Shown piece after piece: positions 43,126-50,967 of a stretch of DNA of 55,663 nt. Location: positions 1 through 55,663 of the forward strand of contig OMWK01000014.1 in NCBI GenBank assembly GCA_900314745.1. The letters are read 5' to 3'. The notes below the pieces were generated by a model that was given only the letters and a program-made list of their open reading frames with translations, made no database searches and was not told the origin of the DNA. Every line of letters begins with the position of its first letter. Position 1 is the stretch's first letter. This DNA is from an uncultured Eubacteriales bacterium (GTDB lineage: Bacteria; Bacillota; Clostridia; Saccharofermentanales; Saccharofermentanaceae). The position numbers were made by a program, and so were the translations under genes.

Positions 43126-43291
43126 TCATATATCGGTGTGCCTTTCTCGCTGCAGTCTGGTTCTTCGTCGGATTCCCGTGACCGTAGTAGACCGTTCTGT
43201 CTCCGAGCGAGTGAATGCGCCTGTAGGTCTTATTCATCACATCTATGTCATAGAACAGATGACCTTTAGCAGGTCTTATCCAGTTGTCGGT
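43079..43291 (-). pseudogene. C-terminal relic of an MBL-fold hydrolase
   Basis: Between two stops the minus strand encodes DNWIRPAKGHLFYDIDVMN, then RRIHSLGDRTVYYGHGNPTKN, the end of a metallo-beta-lactamase-fold hydrolase with its last metal His in YYGHG. Everything before it is gone. Its 3' part runs straight into the truncated NAD(P)-binding gene in another frame, so one deletion probably removed the end of one gene and the start of the next. Confidence 0.6.
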
Positions 43292-43339
43292 TCACATCAG
43301 ATGTCTTAACTGTATCGCATTTGGTGCAAGAAGGAAATT

Positions 43340-43357
43340 ACCCACTTTTTTGTGGGT
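43340..43357 (-). terminator. Hairpin after the MFS gene
   Basis: ACCCAC-tttttt-GTGGGT forms a perfect 6-bp stem one base after the MFS stop codon. There is no following T-run on the minus strand, so it may be a weak terminator or an mRNA-end protector. Confidence 0.45.
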
Positions 43358-43358
43358 A

Positions 43359-44633
43359 CTAATCGCTGTAACTGTACTTCTTAAGTATTCTCCCGAACAC
43401 AAGACACATAACGGTCCCGGCAACTCCAAGTATGAACAGCACCATAGCTGCGCCTGAGCCTTTCCCCGATCCGAAAAAGAAGGAAAGAGCATATGAGCTG
43501 TCTCTCATATAAGGCTCACAAATGTTGTCGACAAGGAAGCCTCCCAGGAAAAGTCCTATTGGTATCGTAAAAAACTGCAATGTGTTTCTGCAGGCATATA
43601 CACGGCCCTGTAGTTCCACGGGTATCTCGTTTCTCATGATCACATTCTGGTTTGCGCTCATTACCGGAACGAATATCCATCCGAGGATCTGACCTATACA
43701 CCACAGGATCGGACTTCTCGAGAATGCGAGAATGAAATTCTCCGTTCCAAGGGAAAACAGCATTGACAGATATATAACCCTTACCCGGTCTTTAGGTTTT
43801 GGCATTTTGGTAAAGATAAGACTTCCTAAGATCATGGCTATGCCGGAGCATGAACTTACAATTCCAAGTACATAGTTTCCACCCAGCGGATTAGGTTTTA
43901 TATAACCCGGAAGAGTTGCCTCAAAAGCTGAAGATATGAGATTTACACCTGCCATAAAGAGGATCACGTATAAGATCATCGGCTTGCTCTTCAAATAACT
44001 TAACCCCTCTCTTGCAAGACGAAGTGTATCTTTTCCTTCCGTGTTTTCCTTTGAAACTTCGGGGATCCTGATAAACAACGCAAGTGCCAGAAAGGCTATA
44101 AGAAATGTCACCATGTCCAGAGCAATCGCTGCATCAAGTCCGGAAAGCCCGTAGACAGCAGCCGCGATTATCGGATGTCCGATCGTTATGAGCGACCTGG
44201 ATAACGCCTGAAGTACTCCGGTCTTCTGATAACAGTCTTTGGGAGTGATAAGCGTAAAAGCCACCTCGGAAGCGGGCTGTTGAAAGGTGTTCATGAGTCC
44301 CGATATCACATTGATGAGATAAAGATGCCATACACAGAGCAGATTCGTTTTATATAAAACGAACACCATGACCGTACTGACAGCAGCCAAAAGGTCGCAG
44401 ATCAGCATCGTCTTTTTCTTATCGAACTTATCGGAAAGAGCTCCGGCAAATATGCTGACGAGCACATAGGGAGCGTATGTACAGATACGGAGAGCCGCTG
44501 TATCGAGCGACGATCCTGTCACATCGTAAAGCCACAGCGTTAATGCATATGCAGTAATGGAACTTCCAAGCTGTGACAGACTCTGGGTACCCCAAAGTAT
44601 ATAGAAATTCCTTAAATGTTTATTCTTATTCAT
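43359..44633 (-). CDS. MFS efflux transporter (DHA3/macrolide-efflux-like)
   Basis: A 424-residue, 12-helix transporter. The loop 2-3 motif is FAGALSDKFDKKKTMLICDL and the N-terminus FYILWGTQSLSQLGSSITAYALTLWLYDVTG is patterned as in DHA3 drug pumps such as Mef, but the substrate is not proven. The ATG at 44633 follows TTAGGAGCAAAG. That ribosome site can be folded into a 10-bp hairpin, and two tiny ORFs lie in the leader, so expression is probably induced by a ribosome-acting drug. Confidence 0.88.
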   Translation of the reverse strand: MNKNKHLRNFYILWGTQSLSQLGSSITAYALTLWLYDVTGSSLDTAALRICTYAPYVLVSIFAGALSDKFDKKKTMLICDLLAAVSTVMVFVLYKTNLLCVWHLYLINVISGLMNTFQQPASEVAFTLITPKDCYQKTGVLQALSRSLITIGHPIIAAAVYGLSGLDAAIALDMVTFLIAFLALALFIRIPEVSKENTEGKDTLRLAREGLSYLKSKPMILYVILFMAGVNLISSAFEATLPGYIKPNPLGGNYVLGIVSSCSGIAMILGSLIFTKMPKPKDRVRVIYLSMLFSLGTENFILAFSRSPILWCIGQILGWIFVPVMSANQNVIMRNEIPVELQGRVYACRNTLQFFTIPIGLFLGGFLVDNICEPYMRDSSYALSFFFGSGKGSGAAMVLFILGVAGTVMCLVFGRILKKYSYSD

Positions 44634-44636
44634 TTT

Positions 44637-44734
44637 CTTTGCTCCTAAATTAATATCTATTTCAGAAGCAAAGCTTGAGGATCACAGATCAGTTTTCCGC
44701 TCCTCCATGCAGTCTCCTCAAGCTCTGCATGGAG
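44637..44734 (-). promoter_or_regulatory. Translational attenuator of the MFS pump
   Basis: Three strong pairings lie in the leader. (1) CTCCATGCAG with CTGCATGGAG (44725-44734 and 44703-44712). (2) AGCTTGAGGA with TCCTCAAGCT (44715-44724 and 44672-44681), using the loop of pairing 1. (3) CTTTGCTTCT with AGGAGCAAAG (44664-44673 and 44637-44646), which buries the pump's Shine-Dalgarno. Pairings 2 and 3 share two bases. Arm 1 lies inside the first leader ORF, and the ribosome site of the second leader ORF lies in the loop. Confidence 0.8.
44682..44708 (-). CDS. Second leader peptide (8 residues)
   Basis: ATG at 44708 encodes MEERKTDL before TGA. GAGGAG (44714-44719) sits 5 nt upstream, inside the loop of the first hairpin; the ATG itself is in the stem. 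Translation would therefore depend on the first hairpin being open. Confidence 0.55.
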   Translation of the reverse strand: MEERKTDL

Positions 44735-44756
44735 CCTTATCGCTGCAGCGTCTCAT
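44718..44756 (-). CDS. First leader peptide (12 residues)
   Basis: ATG at 44756 follows GAGGAGGAGGTACAAAT and encodes MRRCSDKAPCRA before TGA. Codons 8-11 form one arm of the first hairpin, so a ribosome stalled here would break it. No known macrolide arrest motif is evident. Confidence 0.65.
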   Translation of the reverse strand: MRRCSDKAPCRA

Positions 44757-44786
44757 ATTTGTACCTCCTCCTCGTAAATATGGTTT

Positions 44787-44816
44787 ATTTTATCATAGCG
44801 ATCTCATCATAAACAA
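44787..44816 (-). promoter_or_regulatory. Promoter of the leader-MFS transcript
   Basis: Minus strand: -35 TTGTTT (44811-44816), 18-nt spacer, -10 TAAAAT (44787-44792), about 30 bases before the first leader ATG. Read-through from the deaminase gene is also possible. Confidence 0.5.
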
Positions 44817-44860
44817 CGGGAAAAGCGGTATTCTCAGATACATATGAATCAAGCTTTTTA

Positions 44861-45358
44861 TTACTGTAGAACCTTCTCGCTGCCTTTACAGCATGACTGT
44901 TGTAAGATTCGAATGTTCGAAGAACTTTGTATTACAAGCTGGACAAATTCCTTTTCGCCGGATTCAAGCTCGTAGTCAAGTCCCTGTCCTTTAACATAAG
45001 GGTCCTCTTCCTTCCAGTGAACGCTCCCGCAGTATGGATCTCCGGAAGCGTAGCGCAGATGCTTGATGTTAGACATTACTGCCGTGCCCATGCACATTGG
45101 ACATGGCTCCATGGTAGTGTAAAGAACAACGGTCTTGGGATTACAAGCAGATGTATCCAGTCGGCGGAGCGCACAAGCTTCTGCGTGGGCCACGTTCCTG
45201 TTTACCGTATCTTCTTCAGCCCCCCTGTTGTGCTCTCTTACAAGAAGATTATCTTCCTCATCAAAGATAGCTGCGCCTATAGGACAGCTTCCGTTCCCGA
45301 AAGCGATCCATGCCTCCGCAAAAGCTATTTGCCACCCAAGTGTCAGATCTTTCCACAT
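44861..45358 (-). CDS. Nucleoside deaminase (CDA-fold, tRNA/guanine deaminase-like)
   Basis: A 165-residue zinc hydrolase. VAHAEACALRRL holds the HAE motif with the zinc His and proton-shuttling Glu, and TTMEPCPMCMGTAVMSNI the PCxxC zinc pair. The C-terminal half (RYASGDPYCGSVHWKEEDPY) is atypical, so the base is uncertain: guanine, cytosine and related purines are possible. The start at 45358 follows GGGAGAA; the frame extends further but would overlap the PARG gene. Confidence 0.85.
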   Translation of the reverse strand: MWKDLTLGWQIAFAEAWIAFGNGSCPIGAAIFDEEDNLLVREHNRGAEEDTVNRNVAHAEACALRRLDTSACNPKTVVLYTTMEPCPMCMGTAVMSNIKHLRYASGDPYCGSVHWKEEDPYVKGQGLDYELESGEKEFVQLVIQSSSNIRILQQSCCKGSEKVLQ

Positions 45359-45429
45359 ATTTATTCTCCCTGTATTTAACTTATGGACTGCAGTGAAAAA
45401 TGTATAGTGCGTTTGCAATAGGGATGGAA

Positions 45430-46236
45430 CTATTTCACGCAAAACACTTTCCTAAACCACGTGATGTTATTTCCGTTCTCGGGGCCGTATATTGCGAATC
45501 TGACTTCATCGAAAAGACGCCCGTATCCTTCGTCGATCAATACCTTTCTGAAACACTCCGCCACGTCCTGAGGTTTATTACCGAAAGCACCGCAGCCCCA
45601 TGCGCCGAGGACGAGATTCCTGTATCTGTTATCTGCGGCAATCAGGAGAAGTATCCTGATCCGCCTTAGCATGGTCTCCTCAACAAGACCGTCGGGAGCA
45701 AACATTGCCGCGCCTCTTTTATTGGGAGCAGGAACCGTGATGACACCAGAAGTAAAAGGCTCAGCAAGTAATTCAAGCGATGCATTGCGGAATACGAGCA
45801 CATTCGGAGACAAGAGCATGTAATCCGATTCGACCATGCAAACGTGTGTATTGTTGTAACGGTACATCTCAGACGCCTTGGGAGATGAGATCGATGCATA
45901 GAGCGTACTGCATCTGCATAGTGCCTCCTCCTGGGCATTTGCGCCAAGTTTAAATCCGCCACCCGGATTATGGGCATTGGCAAAGTTCATGACGAAGGGC
46001 TTTTCCATGTCACGTGCTGCTTCGAACGAATCCGAGTTGATGACCTTGAACGTGCAGACCCTGCCACCAGAAGGAATAGATGCATATTTCTCAAGAAGCT
46101 TCTCACCGTCCTCCGGAGAATACACGGTAACACAGTTGTGTTCTTCTTTACTAAACACAACCTTCTTGCCGGACACTTCGTAAGATCCGCACTCTGTGAT
46201 CTTTATTGTTTCTTTTGCTGCTTTGATATTATTCAT
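45430..46236 (-). CDS. PARG-type (TIGR02452) ADP-ribose glycohydrolase
   Basis: A 268-residue macrodomain-fold protein with the bacterial PARG signature: NPGGGFKLGANAQEE gives GGG followed by Gln-Glu-Glu, where the second Glu is catalytic. FVMNFANAHN precedes it; LVLGAWGCGAFGNKPQDVAE lies near the end. It should hydrolyse poly- or terminal ADP-ribose. The start is ambiguous between ATG 46242 and 46236; the latter has better spacing from AAGAG. With the sirtuin and macrodomain 4 kb away, this is a third ADP-ribose enzyme. Confidence 0.88.
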   Translation of the reverse strand: MNNIKAAKETIKITECGSYEVSGKKVVFSKEEHNCVTVYSPEDGEKLLEKYASIPSGGRVCTFKVINSDSFEAARDMEKPFVMNFANAHNPGGGFKLGANAQEEALCRCSTLYASISSPKASEMYRYNNTHVCMVESDYMLLSPNVLVFRNASLELLAEPFTSGVITVPAPNKRGAAMFAPDGLVEETMLRRIRILLLIAADNRYRNLVLGAWGCGAFGNKPQDVAECFRKVLIDEGYGRLFDEVRFAIYGPENGNNITWFRKVFCVK

Positions 46237-46276
46237 AGGCATCCGCTCTTATAGATCAATTATTATCTCCTCTAAC

Positions 46277-46738
46277 TTATTCTCTTCTTTTCTGATAAAA
46301 ATTGAACCCATCCTCAACCTTCATGATACGATACCCCAATCTTTCGTAAAACGCATTTGTCCGCTCATTCCAGCAAGGGGTGTCCAGATCAAACTCAGCA
46401 GCATAAGGGAAATTCTTTTCTATGCATTCCATCAGACGGATGCCGTAACCTTTTCTGTGATAGACGCTGTCAATAAAGATCCTGCCGATGTATACGCTTT
46501 TTCCTGTTTCATCCGGGAATAAAATGGCAGCCCCTACAAGATCTTCTCCTATCATTGCCTGATACAAATACCCCTCACAGGCCATCTGTTTATGCCATTC
46601 TATCGAATCGAATCCGGGCGGGCAGTCACCTTTTGTTCCACCGACATTTACATCTGTCTCAAATGCTCTGACAGACATATCCACAATCTTCTCTATCTGA
46701 TCTGCTTCTGCTCTGACAATATACATCCCGCTTCTCAT
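46277..46738 (-). CDS. GNAT-family N-acetyltransferase
   Basis: A 153-residue acetyltransferase. VGAAILFPDETGKSVYIGRIFIDSVYHRKGYGIRLM contains the acetyl-CoA loop HRKGYG (about residue 93), followed by FDLDTPCWNERTNAFYERLGY, the usual C-terminal motif. The acceptor is unknown. It overlaps the P-loop kinase gene by ATGA, so the two are translationally coupled; a second ATG four codons in (46726) could also serve. Confidence 0.87.
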   Translation of the reverse strand: MRSGMYIVRAEADQIEKIVDMSVRAFETDVNVGGTKGDCPPGFDSIEWHKQMACEGYLYQAMIGEDLVGAAILFPDETGKSVYIGRIFIDSVYHRKGYGIRLMECIEKNFPYAAEFDLDTPCWNERTNAFYERLGYRIMKVEDGFNFYQKRRE

Positions 46739-47121
46739 AACTTATCAATATCATCATCCCCGTACGATTTCGAGGACAACACCGTGTACCTGCCGGGAAA
46801 CAATTCTTCGCATATCCTGAGCTCAAGATCCTGTCTGTGAGTCCAGTGCCTGACTAAGCCGTCTTCGGTCCTTATCTTTGTATAACAGACAACCACATGA
46901 TCATCTTCAAAATGTGTTTTTGCTTCTATCTCAGATTTCAGAGAAGAATGCTTTTCCAGTGCGGCCCGGTAATCTTCCATACCCATATACGCGCACCATG
47001 CAAGTTCCACCGGAGAGTAGTCTCCTTCTTCGAGTACTTTATGCTCCGGAAATCTCTCTGAAAAAAGCTTTACAAGCGTGCTCTTGCCGCTTCCCTGTAT
47101 ACCTTCAACGAAATATGTCAT
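46735..47121 (-). CDS. Small P-loop kinase-like protein, possibly internally shortened
   Basis: A 128-residue protein starting TYFVEGIQGSGKSTLVKLF with a clear Walker A, then EEGDYSPVELAWCAY. The expected middle of such kinases (lid and substrate helices) is missing: after VVCYTKI the sequence goes straight to HRQDLELRICEELF and VLSSKSY, which look like a C-terminal part. I infer an in-frame internal deletion. Function is doubtful. It is first in an operon with the GNAT and PARG genes. Confidence 0.6.
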   Translation of the reverse strand: MTYFVEGIQGSGKSTLVKLFSERFPEHKVLEEGDYSPVELAWCAYMGMEDYRAALEKHSSLKSEIEAKTHFEDDHVVVCYTKIRTEDGLVRHWTHRQDLELRICEELFPGRYTVLSSKSYGDDDIDKL

Positions 47122-47209
47122 GTTCGATCTTTTTCCTTAAATCTCGTATAGTCCTGTTTATTATCTGAACTAAGGGATCTCTCTCAGACAAGATAATTAT
47201 AGCATTTGA

Positions 47210-48133
47210 TCATCCACGTTCCGGCTTCCGTATGTTAAACACGATCAGTGCGATTGCAGCGGCTACTAATACTATGGTTGTGATGATACTTGCTTCGATA
47301 CCGTACTTTCCGCCATTTAATATATTGTCTCCGTCAGAACTCATATCAAATACGGCAGTAATGATCTCATCATTGCCGCTCAGATTGAGCCCCAGGATGC
47401 TGTACAGGATATAGTTCCATATCGAATGCAGGCCGCAGGCCGCCCAGATGCTTTTGAAACGGATAGTAAGAAGCGAGAAGATGACCGATATCAGGATAAG
47501 GTTGATAACTGCCGTTACTGCAATGGCAGGGGCACTGAAGTCCATGTTCCCGATGTGAGGAATGATAAATAAGGCTGTACTTACACCTACAGCGACAGGG
47601 ATGGATTTCTTCTGCAAAAGCTGTTGAACGATACCTCTGCAGAGCACCTCTTCAAAGGCACCTTGAAGAATAAAAGCTCCGAGCATGAGGAATACCATCG
47701 CAGTGTCGATATTTCGAAAAACGCCGTTATACCTTACCGCGCCGGTAAGAACTGCCAAAGCAACTGAAACAAGCAAAAGAAGTGCTCCTGCTCCGGCTCC
47801 TGCGAAATAGCTCCATGCAGGTCTCGCCATCCCCAGTTCTGTAAGAGTCTTTCTTTGAAACAGCTTCCAGAGAAGGATTATTATTCCAATCATGACGCCG
47901 TATCCGTAGTAAGTGATCAATGTAATCGTGATATCGCCGAACATCTCACCCTGCAGAGGGTTCTTACCGCAGGCAAAGTGTATCGCCAGGACTATGCCTT
48001 CGCCAACCAGTTCTGCACCGAACTTGAATACCCAGAAGATCAGGATGACCTTGATGACATACAATAATTTAGGCATGTCGGTCCGGTTGTTGAACGGACT
48101 GGTGTTTTTGATGAATTCTTTTATCTTATTCAT
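47210..48133 (-). CDS. CPBP-family intramembrane metalloprotease
   Basis: A 307-residue protein with about eight membrane helices. Motif 1 is FEEVLCRGIVQQLL (EExxxR complete), motif 2 lies at TALFIIPHIGN with the His, and motif 3 at CGLHSIWNYI. Such proteases cleave prenyl or peptide substrates in the membrane or give bacteriocin immunity. The start at 48133 follows AAAGGAG by 7 nt. It lies 80 bases after an XRE regulator and is probably co-transcribed with it. Confidence 0.88.
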   Translation of the reverse strand: MNKIKEFIKNTSPFNNRTDMPKLLYVIKVILIFWVFKFGAELVGEGIVLAIHFACGKNPLQGEMFGDITITLITYYGYGVMIGIIILLWKLFQRKTLTELGMARPAWSYFAGAGAGALLLLVSVALAVLTGAVRYNGVFRNIDTAMVFLMLGAFILQGAFEEVLCRGIVQQLLQKKSIPVAVGVSTALFIIPHIGNMDFSAPAIAVTAVINLILISVIFSLLTIRFKSIWAACGLHSIWNYILYSILGLNLSGNDEIITAVFDMSSDGDNILNGGKYGIEASIITTIVLVAAAIALIVFNIRKPERG

Positions 48134-48213
48134 AGATAACTCCTTTTTTGAGCGCATTAATACAAACAGCGAAAACGCTGCTGTTTTTAGTGTCAGATTA
48201 TTTGAGGATCAAA

Positions 48214-48594
48214 TCAGACGGGGAATCCGTTGACCAAGAAATAAACCAGCATCGATATGAGATCTATGGCGAGCAAAACGCCGAATCCTATGAGAAACCA
48301 CTTAATGGCAGTTTTCGCGCGCTTGCCGTTCTTCTCTGTAAGGACCTTCTGATCGATAACATCAGCCATCGTCTTGTGATCATCGGACTTAACCGGCTCG
48401 ATCCCTTTAAGAAGATAATCCGTAGTAACTTCAAAAATATCGCTCATGATCACGACTTTATCGAGATCCGGGGTTGCCTGTTCACTTTCCCACTTAGAAA
48501 CGGCCTGCCTTGATACACCGACCTTGTCAGCCAGTTCCTCCTGGGACATGCCTTTCGACTTTCTAAGGCTCTGTATTCTGTCAGCAATTGTCAT
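48214..48594 (-). CDS. XRE-family regulator with a C-terminal membrane helix
   Basis: A 126-residue protein. Residues 1-65 are an XRE helix-turn-helix ([40 protein letters not shown]). A basic linker leads to a membrane helix at about 96-120, so the DNA-binding domain is tethered to the membrane, as in several clostridial regulators. It may sense an envelope signal or the neighbouring CPBP protease; that is inference. Confidence 0.87.
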   Translation of the reverse strand: MTIADRIQSLRKSKGMSQEELADKVGVSRQAVSKWESEQATPDLDKVVIMSDIFEVTTDYLLKGIEPVKSDDHKTMADVIDQKVLTEKNGKRAKTAIKWFLIGFGVLLAIDLISMLVYFLVNGFPV

Positions 48595-48747
48595 TTACAC
48601 CACCTCCGGGTTTTGATGGCTTGAGATTAGCAAGAATGCTCTTAACAAATCCACCAACCGGACCTTGAACTTTGTCAACCGGCAGTTGCAACCCAGTATT
48701 TTCAAGGTTTTCCTGTATCTTATACATTCTATCATGGATTTTGGAGT

Positions 48748-49872
48748 TTAGAACTCTTTATCCAGCAGTTCCAAACCATAAGTTCTTACATCACCATTCA
48801 CAGCATCAAATATCCACTCACCGACGCTTCTGTCATTGCCAAGACTGTCGAATACATTCGATGATATGATAGTATGCTGTGTATTGTGAGTATCAGCATC
48901 CTCACTGTAGCTCCAGATATATATACCCACATTCGGTATATTCTCCTGTAATGCTATTACCATTTCTTTCAGATCCTGCTGGAAATTATCTCCTAATTCC
49001 CTGGTATTATCCATCTTTCCGGTATCGATATATGACTGATACTGTATTAATGTATCGTCACGATAAGAACAATCGAAGAGTATCTTCACACTGTCACCAC
49101 GCTTCTCATATAGTGCAGTCAAACTATCAAGTACAAGGTTGTCTGTAGTCAGTCTGTCAGATATCTCTGACGGAGTTCTCCATAGATCAACGGCTGTGTC
49201 ATGCCATCCGTCATAAAGCAGCAGTGAACTGTCAACACAGACGGTAACATTCCCGGCACTCGGGAAACGATCGATCACATCATCGGCGAGCAGGGCGGTT
49301 GCAAATCCTCCGGCAGAAAAACCGGTCACGAGCAGCGTATCGGGTTCTCCTACATACGTCTTTATCTGTTCAATAAAGGCGGAATAATTGTTGTATCCCG
49401 TGTGATAAACTGTTTTCTCTCCCTCATATACACCTGTTCCGGCATGAAAATCTCCTGTAGCATAAGGGATCACAATAAAACTCCAATCCTTAAAAGGGTT
49501 ATTATCAGCGCTGCTGCCGATACCGCCCTGTGCTACAAAATCCTGAGCAAGCATTGTAGTGGCATAAAATTCCGTCCCGCCTTCAGAGGTTGCCGGTGTA
49601 ATGCTTACACCGCCTCCAAAGAAATATACAACCACCTTGTTTTCAGTACCCTTACGGAATATGCCATGCCACTCACTGCCATCAGAAGACAATGCTCCTT
49701 CCACTGGTACATCGTACCATTTGCCAATCTCGGGTTCTCCCTCAAGAGTTGGGAAAGTGTTAAGAACTGTCATCTTTAGGAAAATTGCTATGCCCAGCGC
49801 TGTCACCACGATTATACTTACGGCAGCTATAAGTACCACTTTAATAATTCTTTTCTTTTTTGTATTTCCCAT
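48748..49872 (-). CDS. Membrane-anchored pectinacetylesterase-like hydrolase
   Basis: A 374-residue protein with an N-terminal membrane helix (about 8-32) and an extracellular alpha/beta hydrolase domain of the pectinacetylesterase type. VVVYFFGGGVSITP forms the oxyanion region, LLVTGFSAGGFATALL holds the nucleophile Ser, and TQHTII near the C-terminus supplies the His. It probably removes acyl groups from plant or bacterial polysaccharide. The start at 49872 follows AGGAGAA. It is divergent from a TetR gene, with two operators between. Confidence 0.82.
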   Translation of the reverse strand: MGNTKKKRIIKVVLIAAVSIIVVTALGIAIFLKMTVLNTFPTLEGEPEIGKWYDVPVEGALSSDGSEWHGIFRKGTENKVVVYFFGGGVSITPATSEGGTEFYATTMLAQDFVAQGGIGSSADNNPFKDWSFIVIPYATGDFHAGTGVYEGEKTVYHTGYNNYSAFIEQIKTYVGEPDTLLVTGFSAGGFATALLADDVIDRFPSAGNVTVCVDSSLLLYDGWHDTAVDLWRTPSEISDRLTTDNLVLDSLTALYEKRGDSVKILFDCSYRDDTLIQYQSYIDTGKMDNTRELGDNFQQDLKEMVIALQENIPNVGIYIWSYSEDADTHNTQHTIISSNVFDSLGNDRSVGEWIFDAVNGDVRTYGLELLDKEF

Positions 49873-49917
49873 ATCGATATTCTCCTGATATTTAGGACTC
49901 GACAAAACCGTCTTGCA

Positions 49918-49933
49918 TGATACTATAGTATCA
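49918..49933 (-). promoter_or_regulatory. Operator 1 and promoter of the esterase
   Basis: TGATACTATAGTATCA is a perfect 16-base palindrome. On the minus strand it overlaps the -10 (TACTAT) of a promoter whose -35 is TTGAGT, 17 nt upstream. Binding here would block the esterase gene. Confidence 0.8.
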
Positions 49934-49965
49934 GCCCATTGTTTTAAACTCAATAAAATCAGGAA

Positions 49966-49995
49966 AATGATACTATTGACGGAAATAGTATCATT
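49966..49995 (+). promoter_or_regulatory. Operator 2 of the TetR regulator
   Basis: AATGATACTATT (49966-49977) and AATAGTATCATT (49984-49995) are perfect inverted 12-mers with a 6-base centre. They share the GATACTAT half-site with operator 1 and lie about 20 bases before the TetR start codon, so the regulator probably controls both genes. Confidence 0.8.
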
Positions 49996-50017
49996 GACCG
50001 GAAAGGTGATCTTTCAA

Positions 50018-50524
50018 ATGTCAGATTATGTAATCTCTTCCTACGGAGAAGCATTGTTCAAATTAATGAAGAAAAAGAATATAGAAAAGATAACTGTTGA
50101 CGAACTCTGTGAAGCAGGGGGCATCGGCAGAGCAACATATTTTCGCAATTTCAAATCCAAAGACGAGATCATTACATCGTACATCGTCATGAAGTGGCGG
50201 GAATACGAACGTGAACACAAACTCAAGGAACATCCGCTGAATGACAGATATCGCGTGAAGCAGTATTTTGATTTCTGCTATTCTATGCGTAAAAAGAATG
50301 ATCTTATAATTGAACAAGGTCATCACGGTGCAATACTGTCTGCCTACGAACTGATTACAACTGACAGTGACACCAATCAGGCCTTGAATACATATGAAAG
50401 TTTCTATCTGGCATATGGCCTTTTTGGGATATTTATAAAATGGGCCAGAGGCGGTTATACAGAATCGGTGCAAGAGATGACAGAGATAGTGGTAGAGAAG
50501 ATATTCACACCCCCGCAACTCTAA
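50018..50524 (+). CDS. TetR/AcrR-family regulator
   Basis: A 168-residue regulator. YGEALFKLMKKKNIEKITVDELCEAGGIGRATYFRNFKSKDEII is the TetR N-terminal helix-turn-helix (residues 7-50), and the C-terminal helical part ends with a WARGGYTESVQEMTEI segment typical of the TetR_C_33-like group. The start at 50018 follows AAAGGTGA; upstream in-frame ATGs lie inside the operators. It is divergent from the esterase gene, with GATACTAT palindromes between them. Confidence 0.88.
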   Translation: MSDYVISSYGEALFKLMKKKNIEKITVDELCEAGGIGRATYFRNFKSKDEIITSYIVMKWREYEREHKLKEHPLNDRYRVKQYFDFCYSMRKKNDLIIEQGHHGAILSAYELITTDSDTNQALNTYESFYLAYGLFGIFIKWARGGYTESVQEMTEIVVEKIFTPPQL

Positions 50525-50544
50525 GGCGAATGTAACTCTCAGTG

Positions 50545-50967
50545 TCAACCGAGCATTTCTTTTAAAGTTCTCCATCCGAGGAGAGCACACTTAACTCTGG
50601 CAGGCATATGGCATACATCCTTAAGATAGTATGCTTCATCCAGTTCCTCAAGTTCCTCTTCATCGGTTACTTCACCATTGATCATGGAATGGAACAGGGC
50701 GCTCTGCTTCAAAGCTTCATCCTTGCTGAGGCCGATGATATTATCGATCATCATGTCTACGGAAGCCTGGGAAATAGCGCAGCCCGATCCTTTGAACATA
50801 GCATCGGAGATCTTGTCTCCGTCAAATTTCAACTGAAGAAATATATCGTCTCCGCAAGAAGGATTAACCCCGCGGAGCTCCATATCGGGATCTGTCATCT
50901 CCCCTTTATGCTGGGGATTCAGATTATGATCATTAACGATTTCCCTATACAGATTCTTAAGATCCAT
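50545..50967 (-). CDS. sufU: SufU-type Fe-S assembly protein
   Basis: A 140-residue IscU-like protein that in Gram-positives takes sulfur from SufS as a zinc-dependent transferase. The three cysteines stand in NPSCGDD, FKGSGCAISQAS and ARVKCALLGW, with the SufU-type insertion before the last. The start at 50967 (MDLKNLYREI) is preferred; the frame extends upstream inside sufS. It overlaps sufS by 11 bases and is the last suf gene. Confidence 0.94.
   Translation of the reverse strand: MDLKNLYREIVNDHNLNPQHKGEMTDPDMELRGVNPSCGDDIFLQLKFDGDKISDAMFKGSGCAISQASVDMMIDNIIGLSKDEALKQSALFHSMINGEVTDEEELEELDEAYYLKDVCHMPARVKCALLGWRTLKEMLG

Noticed and set aside
43292..43492. 66-codon minus-strand frame ending in LLAPNAIQLRHLM
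   Set aside because: It lies mostly within the MFS gene's 3' end in another frame; the tail past the hairpin has no recognisable family.
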